Shown: positions 44,924-53,884, numbered from the stretch's first letter. The stretch is DNA of 64,000 nucleotides from an uncultured Bacteroidales bacterium (GCA_934700615.1 CAKUXR010000004.1:68592-132591); one strand, 5' to 3'. Notes: generated from the sequence alone by a model not told the origin. Program-made: numbers and translations.

Positions 44924-47104
44924 ATGAAGAAGAATCTGCTTCTGTTATCTGTGCTATCCTTAGCTACAGGTGTGCTGTTCTCATGTAAAGAAAACGAGAA
45001 AGAATCTGCGGTCCAGCTTCCTGCTCCTATCGTATTGCAGGATGAAGCCAAATCCGGAGCAACTACAGTTGCCGCCACATGGACTGAGATCCCTAATGCC
45101 ATCAGTTACAGCGTTGTATTTGATGAGGGTGAACCTATAACCATATCGTCGACCGAGATGGCTTGGCCTAATCTTGAGGAAAAATCCGAGCATCTTGTCA
45201 AGGTCAAGGCGCTGTCAGGTAACAAAAGCAAGTATTCTGATTCCAATTGGAGCGAGGTCGTCGTGCTGAAGACCATCGGCACCAGCAAGCCTTCAGGGGA
45301 AGCATATACGATATCATTCAGCAACATTGACTTTTACAAGGCTGATGCCCATATCGAGTCCCACCTCGGAAAGGATTATTTCTTCGAGGTGACTCCGAAG
45401 GCATTGTTCGACAGGGACTACGATGGGGAATTCGACAATTTCGCTGCTGACTATGTGGCTCAGATCAAGCAGCTTGCCGAAATAAGCGAAAAGACATTCG
45501 GTGACATGTGGATTGCTTTCAAATATGACGGAAGCAAGAATAATGACTTCACCATCAGCTCATTGGCTCCGGAGACAGAGTATATCGGCATCGCATTCGG
45601 CGTTGACATCGACGGAAACATCACTACGCCATGCTCGTATGAGACCTTTACCACGACCAAGGACCCGGGTTATGCCGAATCAGAGATGAAGTTCGACATC
45701 GGTGTTGAATTCCTGAAAGAGACCACCGTGAAGGTGAGCGTAACTCCTACTGTCAACGATGAATACTACTTCTATGCGGCCATCAACAAGGAGCAGCTTC
45801 CGGGCAATACCGACGAGGATATCATCAATTATTATCTGAGGGTGTTCGCCCAGTATCTTGAGGGTGAGACCTTCGAGTCATTTGCCAAAGCCAACCTCAC
45901 CAAGGGTGCCGATTCATATACATATTCAGGACTTCCTGACAATGCTGAGTATGTGGTAGTTGCATTCGGCGTCACATATCACGGAGAAATGTGCGTAGCC
46001 ACTACCGGACTGACGAAGAAGGAGTTCCATACCGGAGAAATTTCTACCAATCCGGAGGAAAGGGAGATCGAACTTTCGATCAACAAACTTACTTCCACCA
46101 ATATAGAGGCTACCATCATCCCTTCCGACAAAAACAAGTCATATCTGTACGATTTCGTGACATTTGATAGGTTCAAAGGACTTACAGATGAGGAAATCAT
46201 GGATAAGGTCATTGCGGAAAGAGGCGGATATGTGTGGATGACCGCCACCAAACAAAATACGACTTACAGGAATGTCAATGACCTTAAAGCCGGCACAGAG
46301 TACATCCTGTACGCGTTCTACATTGATGAGGTTCCTGATAATGAGGCTGCTGCCAAGGCTTCGGGAAAACTGTTCAAGACGATTATTGTCCCTCCTGCCG
46401 AGGGCGGTACCGAGCCTGAAAAACCATCATTGACTTTCTCCATTTCTCCGGATGAGGTCACTGCGACCTCCATCAAGGCGACCGTAACCCCTTCAGATGC
46501 TTCTGCCAAGTACCTGAGTGTGCTTGTGGAGGCTTCCAAATATGAAGGAAAGAGCGACGAGGAAATCATGAAAGGTGTCATTTCCGACTATGGCTATGAT
46601 ATTTACGGCGCAGAAAAGACCGGTACGACGACATTGGCATCAAGCAAATGCAAGCCTGAAACAGAGTACCTTGCATTGGCTTTCGGCGTGGATGACTCGT
46701 ATAATGCCAACAGCAGTCTTACCAAGAGGACTATCGAGACGAAGTCTGACGGCACGAATCCGCCTTCTGAAGAAAAGACCATTTCTATCAATGTCAAAGA
46801 ATGTACTTCAAATACCATCGTGGCTGATTTCAATCCGTCAGATGCAGGAATGTATTATGTGCCGATGCTGTTCAAGGCTGCCGATATCGCAGAACTGAAA
46901 GATTCTGAAGTAATCTCCAAGATAATGGATGAGAACGAGTCGAACTGGTATGGCCTCGGCGTGTCCGGCAAACATACCATGACGCGCTCCAGCTGTACTC
47001 CAAATACAGAATATGTGTTGGTTGCAGTCGGACTAAAAGACCAGTTTGATAAAGTAGCTGCCACCGGCCTGTTCAGACAGGAAGTGAAGACAAAAGCCGA
47101 ATAA
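44924..47104 (+). CDS. Large lipoprotein of tandem FN3-like repeats
   Basis: 726-residue predicted surface lipoprotein (lipobox LFSC). About six repeats of ~110 residues, each with a closing motif of the form PETEYxxxAFGV (SLAPETEYIGIAFGVD, PDNAEYVVVAFGV, KAGTEYILYAFYID, CKPETEYLALAFGVD, TPNTEYVLVAVGL) and an opening such as ISINVKECTSNTIVADFNPSDA. A conserved DEEIM/DSEV helix sits in the middle of each unit. It is the longer paralogue of the protein at 18860. No enzymatic motif; adhesion or binding is possible but unproven. Confidence 0.8.
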   Translation: MKKNLLLLSVLSLATGVLFSCKENEKESAVQLPAPIVLQDEAKSGATTVAATWTEIPNAISYSVVFDEGEPITISSTEMAWPNLEEKSEHLVKVKALSGNKSKYSDSNWSEVVVLKTIGTSKPSGEAYTISFSNIDFYKADAHIESHLGKDYFFEVTPKALFDRDYDGEFDNFAADYVAQIKQLAEISEKTFGDMWIAFKYDGSKNNDFTISSLAPETEYIGIAFGVDIDGNITTPCSYETFTTTKDPGYAESEMKFDIGVEFLKETTVKVSVTPTVNDEYYFYAAINKEQLPGNTDEDIINYYLRVFAQYLEGETFESFAKANLTKGADSYTYSGLPDNAEYVVVAFGVTYHGEMCVATTGLTKKEFHTGEISTNPEEREIELSINKLTSTNIEATIIPSDKNKSYLYDFVTFDRFKGLTDEEIMDKVIAERGGYVWMTATKQNTTYRNVNDLKAGTEYILYAFYIDEVPDNEAAAKASGKLFKTIIVPPAEGGTEPEKPSLTFSISPDEVTATSIKATVTPSDASAKYLSVLVEASKYEGKSDEEIMKGVISDYGYDIYGAEKTGTTTLASSKCKPETEYLALAFGVDDSYNANSSLTKRTIETKSDGTNPPSEEKTISINVKECTSNTIVADFNPSDAGMYYVPMLFKAADIAELKDSEVISKIMDENESNWYGLGVSGKHTMTRSSCTPNTEYVLVAVGLKDQFDKVAATGLFRQEVKTKAE

Positions 47105-47129
47105 GACATTGACAATAAATTTTTGAATT

Positions 47130-47161
47130 CCGCCGCGGGGGACGAGCCTCTGCGGCGGTTT
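47130..47161 (+). terminator. Hairpin terminator after repeat lipoprotein
   Basis: CCGCCGC (47130-47136) pairs with GCGGCGG (47152-47158), extended by inner GGG/CCT pairs and followed by TTTC. The T-run is short, so efficiency is uncertain. Confidence 0.6.
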
Positions 47162-47260
47162 CGTCAATACCGGGGTCCGGCCGAAGCCTCCGGCCATTGT
47201 CAATGCTGCAAAACGCTGGCTGTGTCTGCGTTACGGGAACTACAAAAAACAAGTATTTTA

Positions 47261-47290
47261 TTGTCAATTAAAAAATTATGTGTAAATTTG
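47261..47290 (+). promoter_or_regulatory. Promoter of rpsL operon
   Basis: TTG at 47261-47263 and TAAATTTG at 47283-47290, 19 bases apart, match the Bacteroidetes housekeeping promoter. The start codon of rpsL lies 52 bases downstream. Confidence 0.75.
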
Positions 47291-47341
47291 TAGCCCCAAA
47301 AATATGGGGAAGTAACATAAATTAAAGATTTACAATCATTT

Positions 47342-47725
47342 ATGCCAACAATTCAACAATTAGTTCGCAAAGGACGCGAGGTTATTGCTGTGAAGAGCAA
47401 GTCTCGTGCGTTGGATGCGTGCCCTCAGAAGAGAGGCGTTTGCGTGCGTGTTTATACAACCACGCCTAAGAAACCTAACTCAGCAATGCGTAAGGTTGCC
47501 CGTGTACGTCTCACTAACACAAAAGAGGTTAACGCATACATCCCAGGCGAGGGTCACAACCTCCAGGAGCACTCAATCGTGCTCGTAAGAGGCGGTCGTG
47601 TAAAGGACCTTCCTGGTGTTCGTTACCACATCCTTAGAGGAGCTTTGGATACCGCTGGCGTAGAAGGCAGGACACAGTCCCGCTCACTCTACGGAGCCAA
47701 GAGACCAAAGAAATCTAAGAAGTAA
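47342..47725 (+). CDS. rpsL: 30S ribosomal protein S12
   Basis: 127 residues with the conserved blocks TTPKKPNSAMRKVARVRLT and PGEGHNLQEHSIVLVRGGRVKDLPGVRYH. The Lys residues of the PKKPNSA and GRVKDLPG loops, where streptomycin-resistance changes arise, are wild type. First gene of the str block; 36 bases to rpsG. Confidence 0.99.
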   Translation: MPTIQQLVRKGREVIAVKSKSRALDACPQKRGVCVRVYTTTPKKPNSAMRKVARVRLTNTKEVNAYIPGEGHNLQEHSIVLVRGGRVKDLPGVRYHILRGALDTAGVEGRTQSRSLYGAKRPKKSKK

Positions 47726-47761
47726 TTTTTTTACCAATTTTCACTTTAATTTTTCACAAAA

Positions 47762-48238
47762 ATGAGAAAATCGAAGCCTAGAAAGAGGATTCTACTTCCT
47801 GATCCTAAGTTTCACGATGCTAATGTAACACGCTTCGTGAATAATCTTATGTTGCAGGGGAAGAAGAGTATCGCGTATTCTATTTTTTACGATGCCATCG
47901 ACATGGTAGGCGAGAAGATGAAAGATTCTGACAAGGCTCCTCTAGATATCTGGAGGAAAGCTCTCGAAAACGTAACCCCGCAGGTTGAGGTTAAGAGCCG
48001 CAGGGTCGGTGGAGCTAACTTCCAGGTGCCAACAGAGTTGAGACCGGAGAGAAAGATTTCACTTTCGATGAAGAACCTGATACTTTTTGCACGTAAGCGT
48101 TCCGGCCACTCTATGGCAGAAAAACTCTGTGCAGAGATTGTTGCTGCATACAACAACGAAGGTGGCGCATACAAGAGAAAAGAAGATATGCACAAAATGG
48201 CAGAGGCCAACAAGGCATTTGCTCACTTCCGTTTCTAA
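47762..48238 (+). CDS. rpsG: 30S ribosomal protein S7
   Basis: 158 residues, the expected length. Conserved segments are MRKSKPRKR, FVNNLMLQGKKSIAYSIFYDA, VEVKSRRVGGANFQVP and KRSGHSMAEKLCAEIVAAYN. Primary 16S rRNA-binding protein and assembly initiator of the 30S head. Twelve bases before fusA. Confidence 0.99.
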   Translation: MRKSKPRKRILLPDPKFHDANVTRFVNNLMLQGKKSIAYSIFYDAIDMVGEKMKDSDKAPLDIWRKALENVTPQVEVKSRRVGGANFQVPTELRPERKISLSMKNLILFARKRSGHSMAEKLCAEIVAAYNNEGGAYKRKEDMHKMAEANKAFAHFRF

Positions 48239-48250
48239 TTCCCGCAGACA

Positions 48251-50371
48251 ATGGCAAAAAGAGATCTTAAATTCACCAGAAACATCGGTATCATGGCTCA
48301 CATTGATGCCGGTAAGACGACCACTTCAGAGCGTATTCTTTTCTATACAGGAAAGACTCACAAAATCGGTGAGGTACACGATGGTGGTGCTACTATGGAC
48401 TGGATGGTTCAGGAGCAGGAGCGTGGTATTACCATTACCTCTGCTGCAACCACAGCTTTCTGGCATTATGACGGGAATGTTTACCAGCTGAACCTTATCG
48501 ATACCCCGGGCCACGTGGATTTCACCGTTGAGGTGGAGCGTTCACTCCGTGTGCTCGACGGAACTATTGCAACTTTCGATGCAGTAGGTAAGGTACAGCC
48601 ACAGTCAGAGACTGTATGGCGTCAGGCAGACAAATTCGGTGTTCCGAAGATTGCCTATGTCAACAAAATGGACCGTGTAGGCGCCGACTTCCTCGGTTGC
48701 GTACAGGATATCAAGGACAAACTCGGTGCTACAGCAGTTCCGATTTCCCTTCCTATCGGTTCAGAAGACAAATTCACAGGTATCGTTGACCTTATCGACA
48801 GAAAGGCCATTGAGTACGAGGCAGACAACACCAAGCTCGTAAACTATCACGAGATTCCTATCCCTGAGGATATGAAGGGTGACGTAGAGCTTTGGAGAGA
48901 CAGACTCGTAGAGGCTGCTGCAGAGTGCGATGATACTCTTATGGAGAAATATTTCGAAGATCCTGAGTCAGTTACCAAGGAAGAGATTATCGCAGCTATC
49001 CGTAAGGGTACTATCGCGATGAAGATTGTTCCTGCTACCTGCGGTTCTTCATACAAGGATAAGGGCGTTCAGTTCCTTCTTGATGCCGTTATCCGTTATC
49101 TGCCTTCACCTATCGACATCGGTGCTGTCAAGGGAACAGATCCTAAGACAGGCGAAGAAGTCAAGGTTGAACCAGATGCAAGCAAGCCGTTCGCAGGTCT
49201 TGTATTCAAGATTGCAACTGACCCGTTTGTAGGTCGTCTTGCATATATCAGAGCTTATCAGGGACACCTCGATGCAGGTTCATACGTGCTCAATACACGT
49301 ACCGGCAAGAAGGAGAGAGTTGCCCGTCTCTATCAGATGCACTCAAACCACCAGAACCCTATCGAATTCGTAGAGGCAGGTGACATCTGTGCAGCTGTAG
49401 GTTTCAAGGATCTCCGTACAGGTGATACCATCTGCGCTGAGGATCATCCGGTAGTACTTGAGGCAATGGAATTCCCGGATCCTGTTATCGGTATCGCAGT
49501 TGAGCCTAAGACTCAGTCTGACCTCGAGAAACTTGGAGTTGCTCTCGGAAAACTTGCTGAGGAGGACCCTACCTTCACAGTCAAGTCAGATCATGAGACT
49601 GGCCAGACCGTCATCAGCGGTATGGGTGAGCTCCACCTCGATATCATCGTTGACCGTCTCCGCCGTGAGTTCGGTGTAGAGATTAACCAGGGTGCGCCTC
49701 AGGTTAACTACAAGGAGGCTATCACCTCTACAGTTCAGCATCGTGAGCTCTTCAAGAAGCAGACTGGTGGTCGTGGTAAGTTCGCAGATATCATCGTTGA
49801 AGTCGGCCCTGCAGACGAAGGAGTTACCGGACTTCAGTTCGATAACCAGGTTAAGGGCGGTAACATCCCTAAGGAGTTCGTTCCATGTGTGCAGAAGGGC
49901 TTCGAGTCAGCTATGGCAAACGGTTGCCTTGCAGGCTATGAGGTTCAGTCACTCAAGGTTACCCTCCTCGACGGTTCTTACCATCCGGTCGATTCAGACC
50001 AGCTCTCATTCGAGATCTGCGCCCGCAATGCCTTCCGTCATGCTTGCCCTAAAGCACATCCGGTTCTCCTCGAGCCTATCATGAATCTTGAGGTTGTTAC
50101 TCCGGAAGAGTACATGGGTGATATCGTCGGCGACCTTAACCGTCGTAGAGGTCAGATCAATGCTATGGATTCTACCGCTAACGGCGCAAGAATCATCAAG
50201 GCATTCGTTCCGCTCTCTGAGCAGTTCGGTTATGTGACAGTTCTCCGTACCCTTTCTTCAGGCCGTGCTACCAGCACAATGTCCTTCGACCACTATGCAG
50301 AAGTTCCTGCTAACCTGGCTAAGGAGGTTATCGAGAAGAGCGGTTACAAGTCAACTGATGACGACGAATAA
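48251..50371 (+). CDS. fusA: Translation elongation factor G
   Basis: 706-residue translocation GTPase. G1 AHIDAGKTTTSERIL, the switch region GATMDWMVQEQERGITITSAA, G3 DTPGHVDF and G4 NKMDRVGADF are intact, followed by domain II, the G'-less Bacteroidetes arrangement and the C-terminal domains (RATSTMSFDHYAEVP). It has the strong codon bias of highly expressed genes and no GTCAATG motif. Unlike the order in proteobacteria, tuf does not follow. Confidence 0.99.
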   Translation: MAKRDLKFTRNIGIMAHIDAGKTTTSERILFYTGKTHKIGEVHDGGATMDWMVQEQERGITITSAATTAFWHYDGNVYQLNLIDTPGHVDFTVEVERSLRVLDGTIATFDAVGKVQPQSETVWRQADKFGVPKIAYVNKMDRVGADFLGCVQDIKDKLGATAVPISLPIGSEDKFTGIVDLIDRKAIEYEADNTKLVNYHEIPIPEDMKGDVELWRDRLVEAAAECDDTLMEKYFEDPESVTKEEIIAAIRKGTIAMKIVPATCGSSYKDKGVQFLLDAVIRYLPSPIDIGAVKGTDPKTGEEVKVEPDASKPFAGLVFKIATDPFVGRLAYIRAYQGHLDAGSYVLNTRTGKKERVARLYQMHSNHQNPIEFVEAGDICAAVGFKDLRTGDTICAEDHPVVLEAMEFPDPVIGIAVEPKTQSDLEKLGVALGKLAEEDPTFTVKSDHETGQTVISGMGELHLDIIVDRLRREFGVEINQGAPQVNYKEAITSTVQHRELFKKQTGGRGKFADIIVEVGPADEGVTGLQFDNQVKGGNIPKEFVPCVQKGFESAMANGCLAGYEVQSLKVTLLDGSYHPVDSDQLSFEICARNAFRHACPKAHPVLLEPIMNLEVVTPEEYMGDIVGDLNRRRGQINAMDSTANGARIIKAFVPLSEQFGYVTVLRTLSSGRATSTMSFDHYAEVPANLAKEVIEKSGYKSTDDDE

Positions 50372-50400
50372 TTATTAACGGAAAAACAGTATTGACAGAT

Positions 50401-50706
50401 ATGGGTCAGAAAATCAGAATAAAGCTCAAATCATTCGATCACATGCTGCTTGACAAGTCAGCAAAGAAGATCGCTGAAACAGTGACTTCTACTGGTGCAA
50501 AGGTATGCGGACCTATTCCACTTCCTACAAGCACAAAGATTTTCACTGTGAACCGCTCGACCTTCGTTAACAAGAAGTCTCGCGAGCAGTTCGAACTCAA
50601 CTCTTACTGCAGACTCCTCGATATCGATGAGTCAAACGCAAAGACAGTCGATGCGCTTATGAAGCTCGAGTTGCCTTCAGGAGTTGAAGTCGAAATCAAA
50701 GTCTGA
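50401..50706 (+). CDS. rpsJ: 30S ribosomal protein S10
   Basis: 101 residues from the ATG at 50401 (MGQKIRIKLKSFDHMLLD); a TTG three codons upstream is less likely. Conserved GPIPLPT and FTVNRSTFVNKKSREQFEL are present. S10 also binds NusB in antitermination. In many Bacteroidales the S10 operon (rplC, rplD and so on) continues from here. In this window it does not: a hairpin, a tRNA and transketolase genes follow. Confidence 0.97.
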   Translation: MGQKIRIKLKSFDHMLLDKSAKKIAETVTSTGAKVCGPIPLPTSTKIFTVNRSTFVNKKSREQFELNSYCRLLDIDESNAKTVDALMKLELPSGVEVEIKV

Positions 50707-50712
50707 TAGAAA

Positions 50713-50732
50713 TCAGCATCCTTGAATGCTGA
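50713..50732 (+). terminator. Hairpin after rpsJ
   Basis: TCAGCAT-CCTTGA-ATGCTGA gives a perfect 7-bp stem 7 bases after the S10 stop, followed by ATTATTTC. It is a plausible end for the str transcript although the T-run is poor. Confidence 0.55.
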
Positions 50733-50759
50733 ATTATTTCAGAACTCAAGGAAAAATAC

Positions 50760-50767
50760 TATATTTG
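50760..50767 (+). promoter_or_regulatory. -7 box of tRNA-Met promoter
   Basis: TATATTTG matches TAnnTTTG, 34 bases ahead of the tRNA. No exact TTTG is found at the -33 distance. Confidence 0.55.
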
Positions 50768-50801
50768 CAAGACTGGTTCTTGTAGCCGGTTTTGCAATCT
50801 T

Positions 50802-50876
50802 GGCCTCATAGCTCAGTTGGTTAGTAGCATCTGACTCATAATCAGAGGGTCACAGGTTCAAGCCCTGTTGAGGCCA
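50802..50876 (+). tRNA. tRNA-Met(CAT), elongator type
   Basis: 75 nt. Acceptor stem GGCCTCA (50802-50808) pairs with TGAGGCC (50869-50875), discriminator A at 50876. The anticodon stem TCTGA/TCAGA holds the loop CTCATAA with CAT at 50837-50839. Lack of the three G-C pairs and the 1-72 mismatch rules out initiator tRNA. A lysidine-modified tRNA-Ile2 also has CAT; the GGGTCACAGGTTC arm favours elongator Met. CCA is not encoded. Confidence 0.9.
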
Positions 50877-50886
50877 CGTCAAGAAG

Positions 50887-50916
50887 GACACTTACAGAAA
50901 TGTAGGTGTCTTTTTT
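50887..50916 (+). terminator. Intrinsic terminator after tRNA-Met
   Basis: GACACTTACA-GAAA-TGTAGGTGTC forms a 10-bp stem (one G-T pair) with a GAAA loop, followed by TTTTTT. Confidence 0.85.
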
Positions 50917-50951
50917 GTTGTCTGTATCCTTTTAATATCCTTTTTTATTAC

Positions 50952-50959
50952 TATATTTG
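50952..50959 (+). promoter_or_regulatory. -7 box upstream of transketolase genes
   Basis: TATATTTG lies 101 bases ahead of the first transketolase start and after the tRNA terminator, so the transketolase operon probably begins here. Confidence 0.5.
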
Positions 50960-51060
50960 GCAAATATTGGGCAATCTGTTGTCCAGCCACGTGACATTAC
51001 TAAAATTTTCACTATTTTTTTGCAAAACGAAAAGAAACGAAAAATTAACTTTCATATATT

Positions 51061-51900
51061 ATGGCAAATATTGAAGAATTGAAAAGAATCGCATCTCAGG
51101 TAAGACGTGACATTATCAGAATGGTCACAGATGCACAGTCTGGTCACCCGGGCGGCTCACTGAGTAGTGCGGACATTCTGACTGCTCTTTATTTCAACGA
51201 AATGAAGATAGACCCGTCAAATTGGTCACGTGAGTCCAAGGGAGAGGACGTTTTCGTCCTTTCAGCCGGTCACATCACCCCGGTTTATTACTCACTTCTT
51301 TCCAGAAGAGGATACTTCCCTGTATCTGAGTTGGCTACATTCCGCAAATTCGGAACACGTCTTCAGGGACATCCTTGCGTCGAGAAGGGACTTCCTGGAA
51401 TTACCCAGGCTTCAGGTTCATTGGGTCAGGGCCTTTCTGCAGCAGCAGGAGTTGCTCTCGGCAAGAAACTTGACGGAGACGACAGGTATGTCTATGTTCT
51501 CTGCGGTGACGGTGAAACCGAGGAGGGACAGATCTGGGAGGCTGCAATGTTTGCTGCCCATCAGAATCTCGACCATCTTATCGCGATGACAGACTGGAAC
51601 GGCCAGCAGATCGACGGTACTGTAGATGCAGTTGCAGGTGAGGGTGACCTCGAGTCCAAGTGGAAATCATTCGGATGGAATGTTATCGTTGCTGACGGAC
51701 ACGATTTCGAGTCTATTCTTGCGGCATTTGCCAAAGCTAAAGAAAGTACAGGAGCCCCTGTCATGATTCTTTTCAAGACAGATATGGGACATGGTGTGGA
51801 TTTCATGTCAGGAACATGCAAATGGCATGGCAAGGCACCATCTCAGGAGCAGTGCACAGAGGCTCTTGCTCAGTTGGAAGAAACATTGGGAGACTATTAA
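51061..51900 (+). CDS. Transketolase, N-terminal (thiamine-binding) subunit
   Basis: 279 residues covering the thiamine-diphosphate binding half of transketolase: SGHPGGSLSSADILTALYF, the GHPCVEKGLPGITQASGSLGQGLS region and the ThDP motif GDGETEEGQIWEA...N (CGDGETEEGQ near residue 147). It catalyses two-carbon transfer in the non-oxidative pentose phosphate pathway together with the subunit encoded 12 bases downstream. Splitting into two genes is usual in some Bacteroidetes, Firmicutes and archaea. Confidence 0.95.
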   Translation: MANIEELKRIASQVRRDIIRMVTDAQSGHPGGSLSSADILTALYFNEMKIDPSNWSRESKGEDVFVLSAGHITPVYYSLLSRRGYFPVSELATFRKFGTRLQGHPCVEKGLPGITQASGSLGQGLSAAAGVALGKKLDGDDRYVYVLCGDGETEEGQIWEAAMFAAHQNLDHLIAMTDWNGQQIDGTVDAVAGEGDLESKWKSFGWNVIVADGHDFESILAAFAKAKESTGAPVMILFKTDMGHGVDFMSGTCKWHGKAPSQEQCTEALAQLEETLGDY

Positions 51901-51912
51901 TACAGAAATATC

Positions 51913-52866
51913 ATGACAAAATATACAGATACAGGTAAGAAAGATACCAGAAGCGGTTTCGGTGCCGGATTGTATGAGGCTGGAAAGGCTGATTCGAGAG
52001 TAGTTGCACTTACCGCAGACCTGAAAGGCTCCCTCAAGATGGATGCTTTCGCCAATGAATTCCCTGAAAGGTTCATCCAGTGCGGTATCGCAGAGTCCAA
52101 TATGATCGGTGCTGCCGCCGGTCTCGCAATCACCGGAAAGATTCCTTTCGCGGGTTCTTTCGCAGAGTTCGTGACGGGCCGTGTCTATGACCAGATCCGT
52201 CAGGAAGTCGCTTACGGACAGACCAATGTCAAGATTGCCGCTTCCCATGCCGGAATTACTCTCGGTGAGGATGGCGCGACACACCAGACGATGGAAGACA
52301 TCGCTCTCATGAGAGCTCTTCCGGGAATGGTTGTCATCAATCCTTGCGACTATAACCAGACAAAGGCTGCCACAATCGCCGCCGCCATGTACAACGGTCC
52401 GGTTTACCTCCGTTTCGGACGTCCTTCAGTGCCTAATTTCACACCTGAGGATCAGGAGTTTGAAATCGGCAAGGCTTATGTTCTCAATGAGGGTAAGGAT
52501 GTTACAATCATCGCTACAGGCCACCTCGTATGGGAGGCCCTCAAGGCTGCCGAGACACTCGAAAGCGAGGGAATCTGCGCTGAAGTCATTGACATAGCTA
52601 CAATCAAACCTCTCGACGAGGCTGCGGTTGTCGCATCTGCGCTCAAGACAAAGGCTGTAGTCGTTGCTGAGGAGCATAATATGGCCGGCGGTCTCGGTGA
52701 ACTTATCGCCGGTGTGCTCGCGGAAAAGTCGCCTGTTCCGATTGAATATGTCAATGGTCGTGACCAGTTCGGCCAGTCCGGAAAGCCTGCTGAACTCATG
52801 ACAGCTTATGGTCTCGATGCCGCCCACATTGCTGAGGCTGCAAAGAAGGCCATGAACCGCAAATAA
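51913..52866 (+). CDS. Transketolase, C-terminal (pyrimidine-binding) subunit
   Basis: 317 residues with the pyrimidine-binding domain (the catalytic Glu lies in FIQCGIAESNMIGAAAGLA near residue 63) and the C-terminal transketolase domain (KDVTIIATGHLVWEALKAAE, VVAEEHNMAGGLGELIAGVL). It completes the enzyme encoded by the previous gene. Only 5 bases separate it from the following sigma factor start. Confidence 0.95.
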   Translation: MTKYTDTGKKDTRSGFGAGLYEAGKADSRVVALTADLKGSLKMDAFANEFPERFIQCGIAESNMIGAAAGLAITGKIPFAGSFAEFVTGRVYDQIRQEVAYGQTNVKIAASHAGITLGEDGATHQTMEDIALMRALPGMVVINPCDYNQTKAATIAAAMYNGPVYLRFGRPSVPNFTPEDQEFEIGKAYVLNEGKDVTIIATGHLVWEALKAAETLESEGICAEVIDIATIKPLDEAAVVASALKTKAVVVAEEHNMAGGLGELIAGVLAEKSPVPIEYVNGRDQFGQSGKPAELMTAYGLDAAHIAEAAKKAMNRK

Positions 52867-52871
52867 GATTG

Positions 52872-53414
52872 ATGAGTGACGAGGAAATCATCCGTCTCTA
52901 CCGCAGCGGAGAGCATGAAAGGGCATTCTCTGAGATAGCCGCAGCATATGGCGAAAGGTTATACTGGCATGTCCGCCGGTTCGTGTGCTGTCATGAAGAC
53001 GCTGATGACCTCGTACAGGAAATATTCATAAAGATTTGGGCTGCACTTCCTTCCTTCCGGGAGGAGGCGCAGCTTTTTACTTGGATTTACCGCATTGCGA
53101 CGAATGAGGCGCTTAACTTCCTGCGCAAACAGAAAGTAAGGGCAGCATTGACCTTCCGCAGCATTGACGCGGAAATGGAGCGCCGCATCGACGATGATCC
53201 TTATTTCAATGGCAGCGAGGCCCAGCGCGTGCTGATGAAGGCCTTGCAGAAGCTTCCGGAGAAGCAGAAGACGGTTTTCTCGCTCCGGTATTTCGATGAT
53301 ATGAAGTATGAGGATATCTCAGAAATAACCGGCACTTCGGTAGGTGCTCTCAAGGCGTCATATCATATTGCGTATGAGAAGATAAAAAGTGAATTGAAGG
53401 ATTTGACTTTTTAA
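52872..53414 (+). CDS. ECF RNA polymerase sigma factor
   Basis: 180 residues from the ATG at 52872. Region 2 (DADDLVQEIFIKIWAALPSF, FTWIYRIATNEALNFLRKQ) and region 4 (LPEKQKTVFSLRYFDDMKYEDISEITGTSVGALKASYHIAY) are typical. It is followed by a small single-pass membrane protein and a Spy/CpxP-like protein, which suggests an envelope-stress unit. It sits 5 bases behind a metabolic operon, so part of its expression may come from transketolase transcription. Confidence 0.93.
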   Translation: MSDEEIIRLYRSGEHERAFSEIAAAYGERLYWHVRRFVCCHEDADDLVQEIFIKIWAALPSFREEAQLFTWIYRIATNEALNFLRKQKVRAALTFRSIDAEMERRIDDDPYFNGSEAQRVLMKALQKLPEKQKTVFSLRYFDDMKYEDISEITGTSVGALKASYHIAYEKIKSELKDLTF

Positions 53415-53464
53415 TCTGCCGCGTGTCTAAACGAATGGTATGGAAAAGAATAGGACTTTAGCTT

Positions 53465-53869
53465 ATGGGAACTGATATGAATTTTGGAAACAAGATGCCT
53501 TACAATGTCCCTGAAGGTTATTTTGAGGGGCTCAGGGCGAAGATTGCCGAAATTCCGGACAGGGAGCCGGAGGTGACGGTGATGTCCCGTGTGAGGCCTT
53601 ATATTGCCCTTGCCGCAGCCTTTGTCTCTATCGTGGTGGGCGGAACGGCCGTTCTTAAGATCACCTCGGGCGTGTCCGAAGTCGAAGAGATGTCCGCCCT
53701 TGACAAAATGCAGATGGCAGATATCGTCCCTGTCACCGACCCGTACAGCATTTATTGCGGGCTTCAGGAAGAAGGCATCACTCATGATGACATTACGGCA
53801 TATCTCATAGATTCAGGCACAACTCTGGATCATATCGAATATTATGATGCCGGACATGAAAACCAATGA
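53465..53869 (+). CDS. Probable membrane anti-sigma factor
   Basis: 134 residues. The N-terminal cytoplasmic part contains MPYNVPEGYFEGLRAKI, a segment I recognise from small proteins encoded after ECF sigma genes in Bacteroidetes. One membrane helix (YIALAAAFVSIVVGGTAVL, about residues 46-64) is followed by a short periplasmic tail with an acidic end. An internal ATG at 53477 is an alternative start. The anti-sigma role rests on position and topology rather than on a known domain. Confidence 0.65.
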   Translation: MGTDMNFGNKMPYNVPEGYFEGLRAKIAEIPDREPEVTVMSRVRPYIALAAAFVSIVVGGTAVLKITSGVSEVEEMSALDKMQMADIVPVTDPYSIYCGLQEEGITHDDITAYLIDSGTTLDHIEYYDAGHENQ

Positions 53870-53884
53870 TAAATTACAATTGTT

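Noticed and set aside
47342..47725. Streptomycin-resistance change in rpsL
   Set aside because: The Lys residues in PKKPNSA and GRVKDLPG are unchanged.
50802..50876. Initiator tRNA-fMet
   Set aside because: Acceptor position 1-72 is a normal G-C pair and the anticodon stem lacks the three consecutive G-C pairs.
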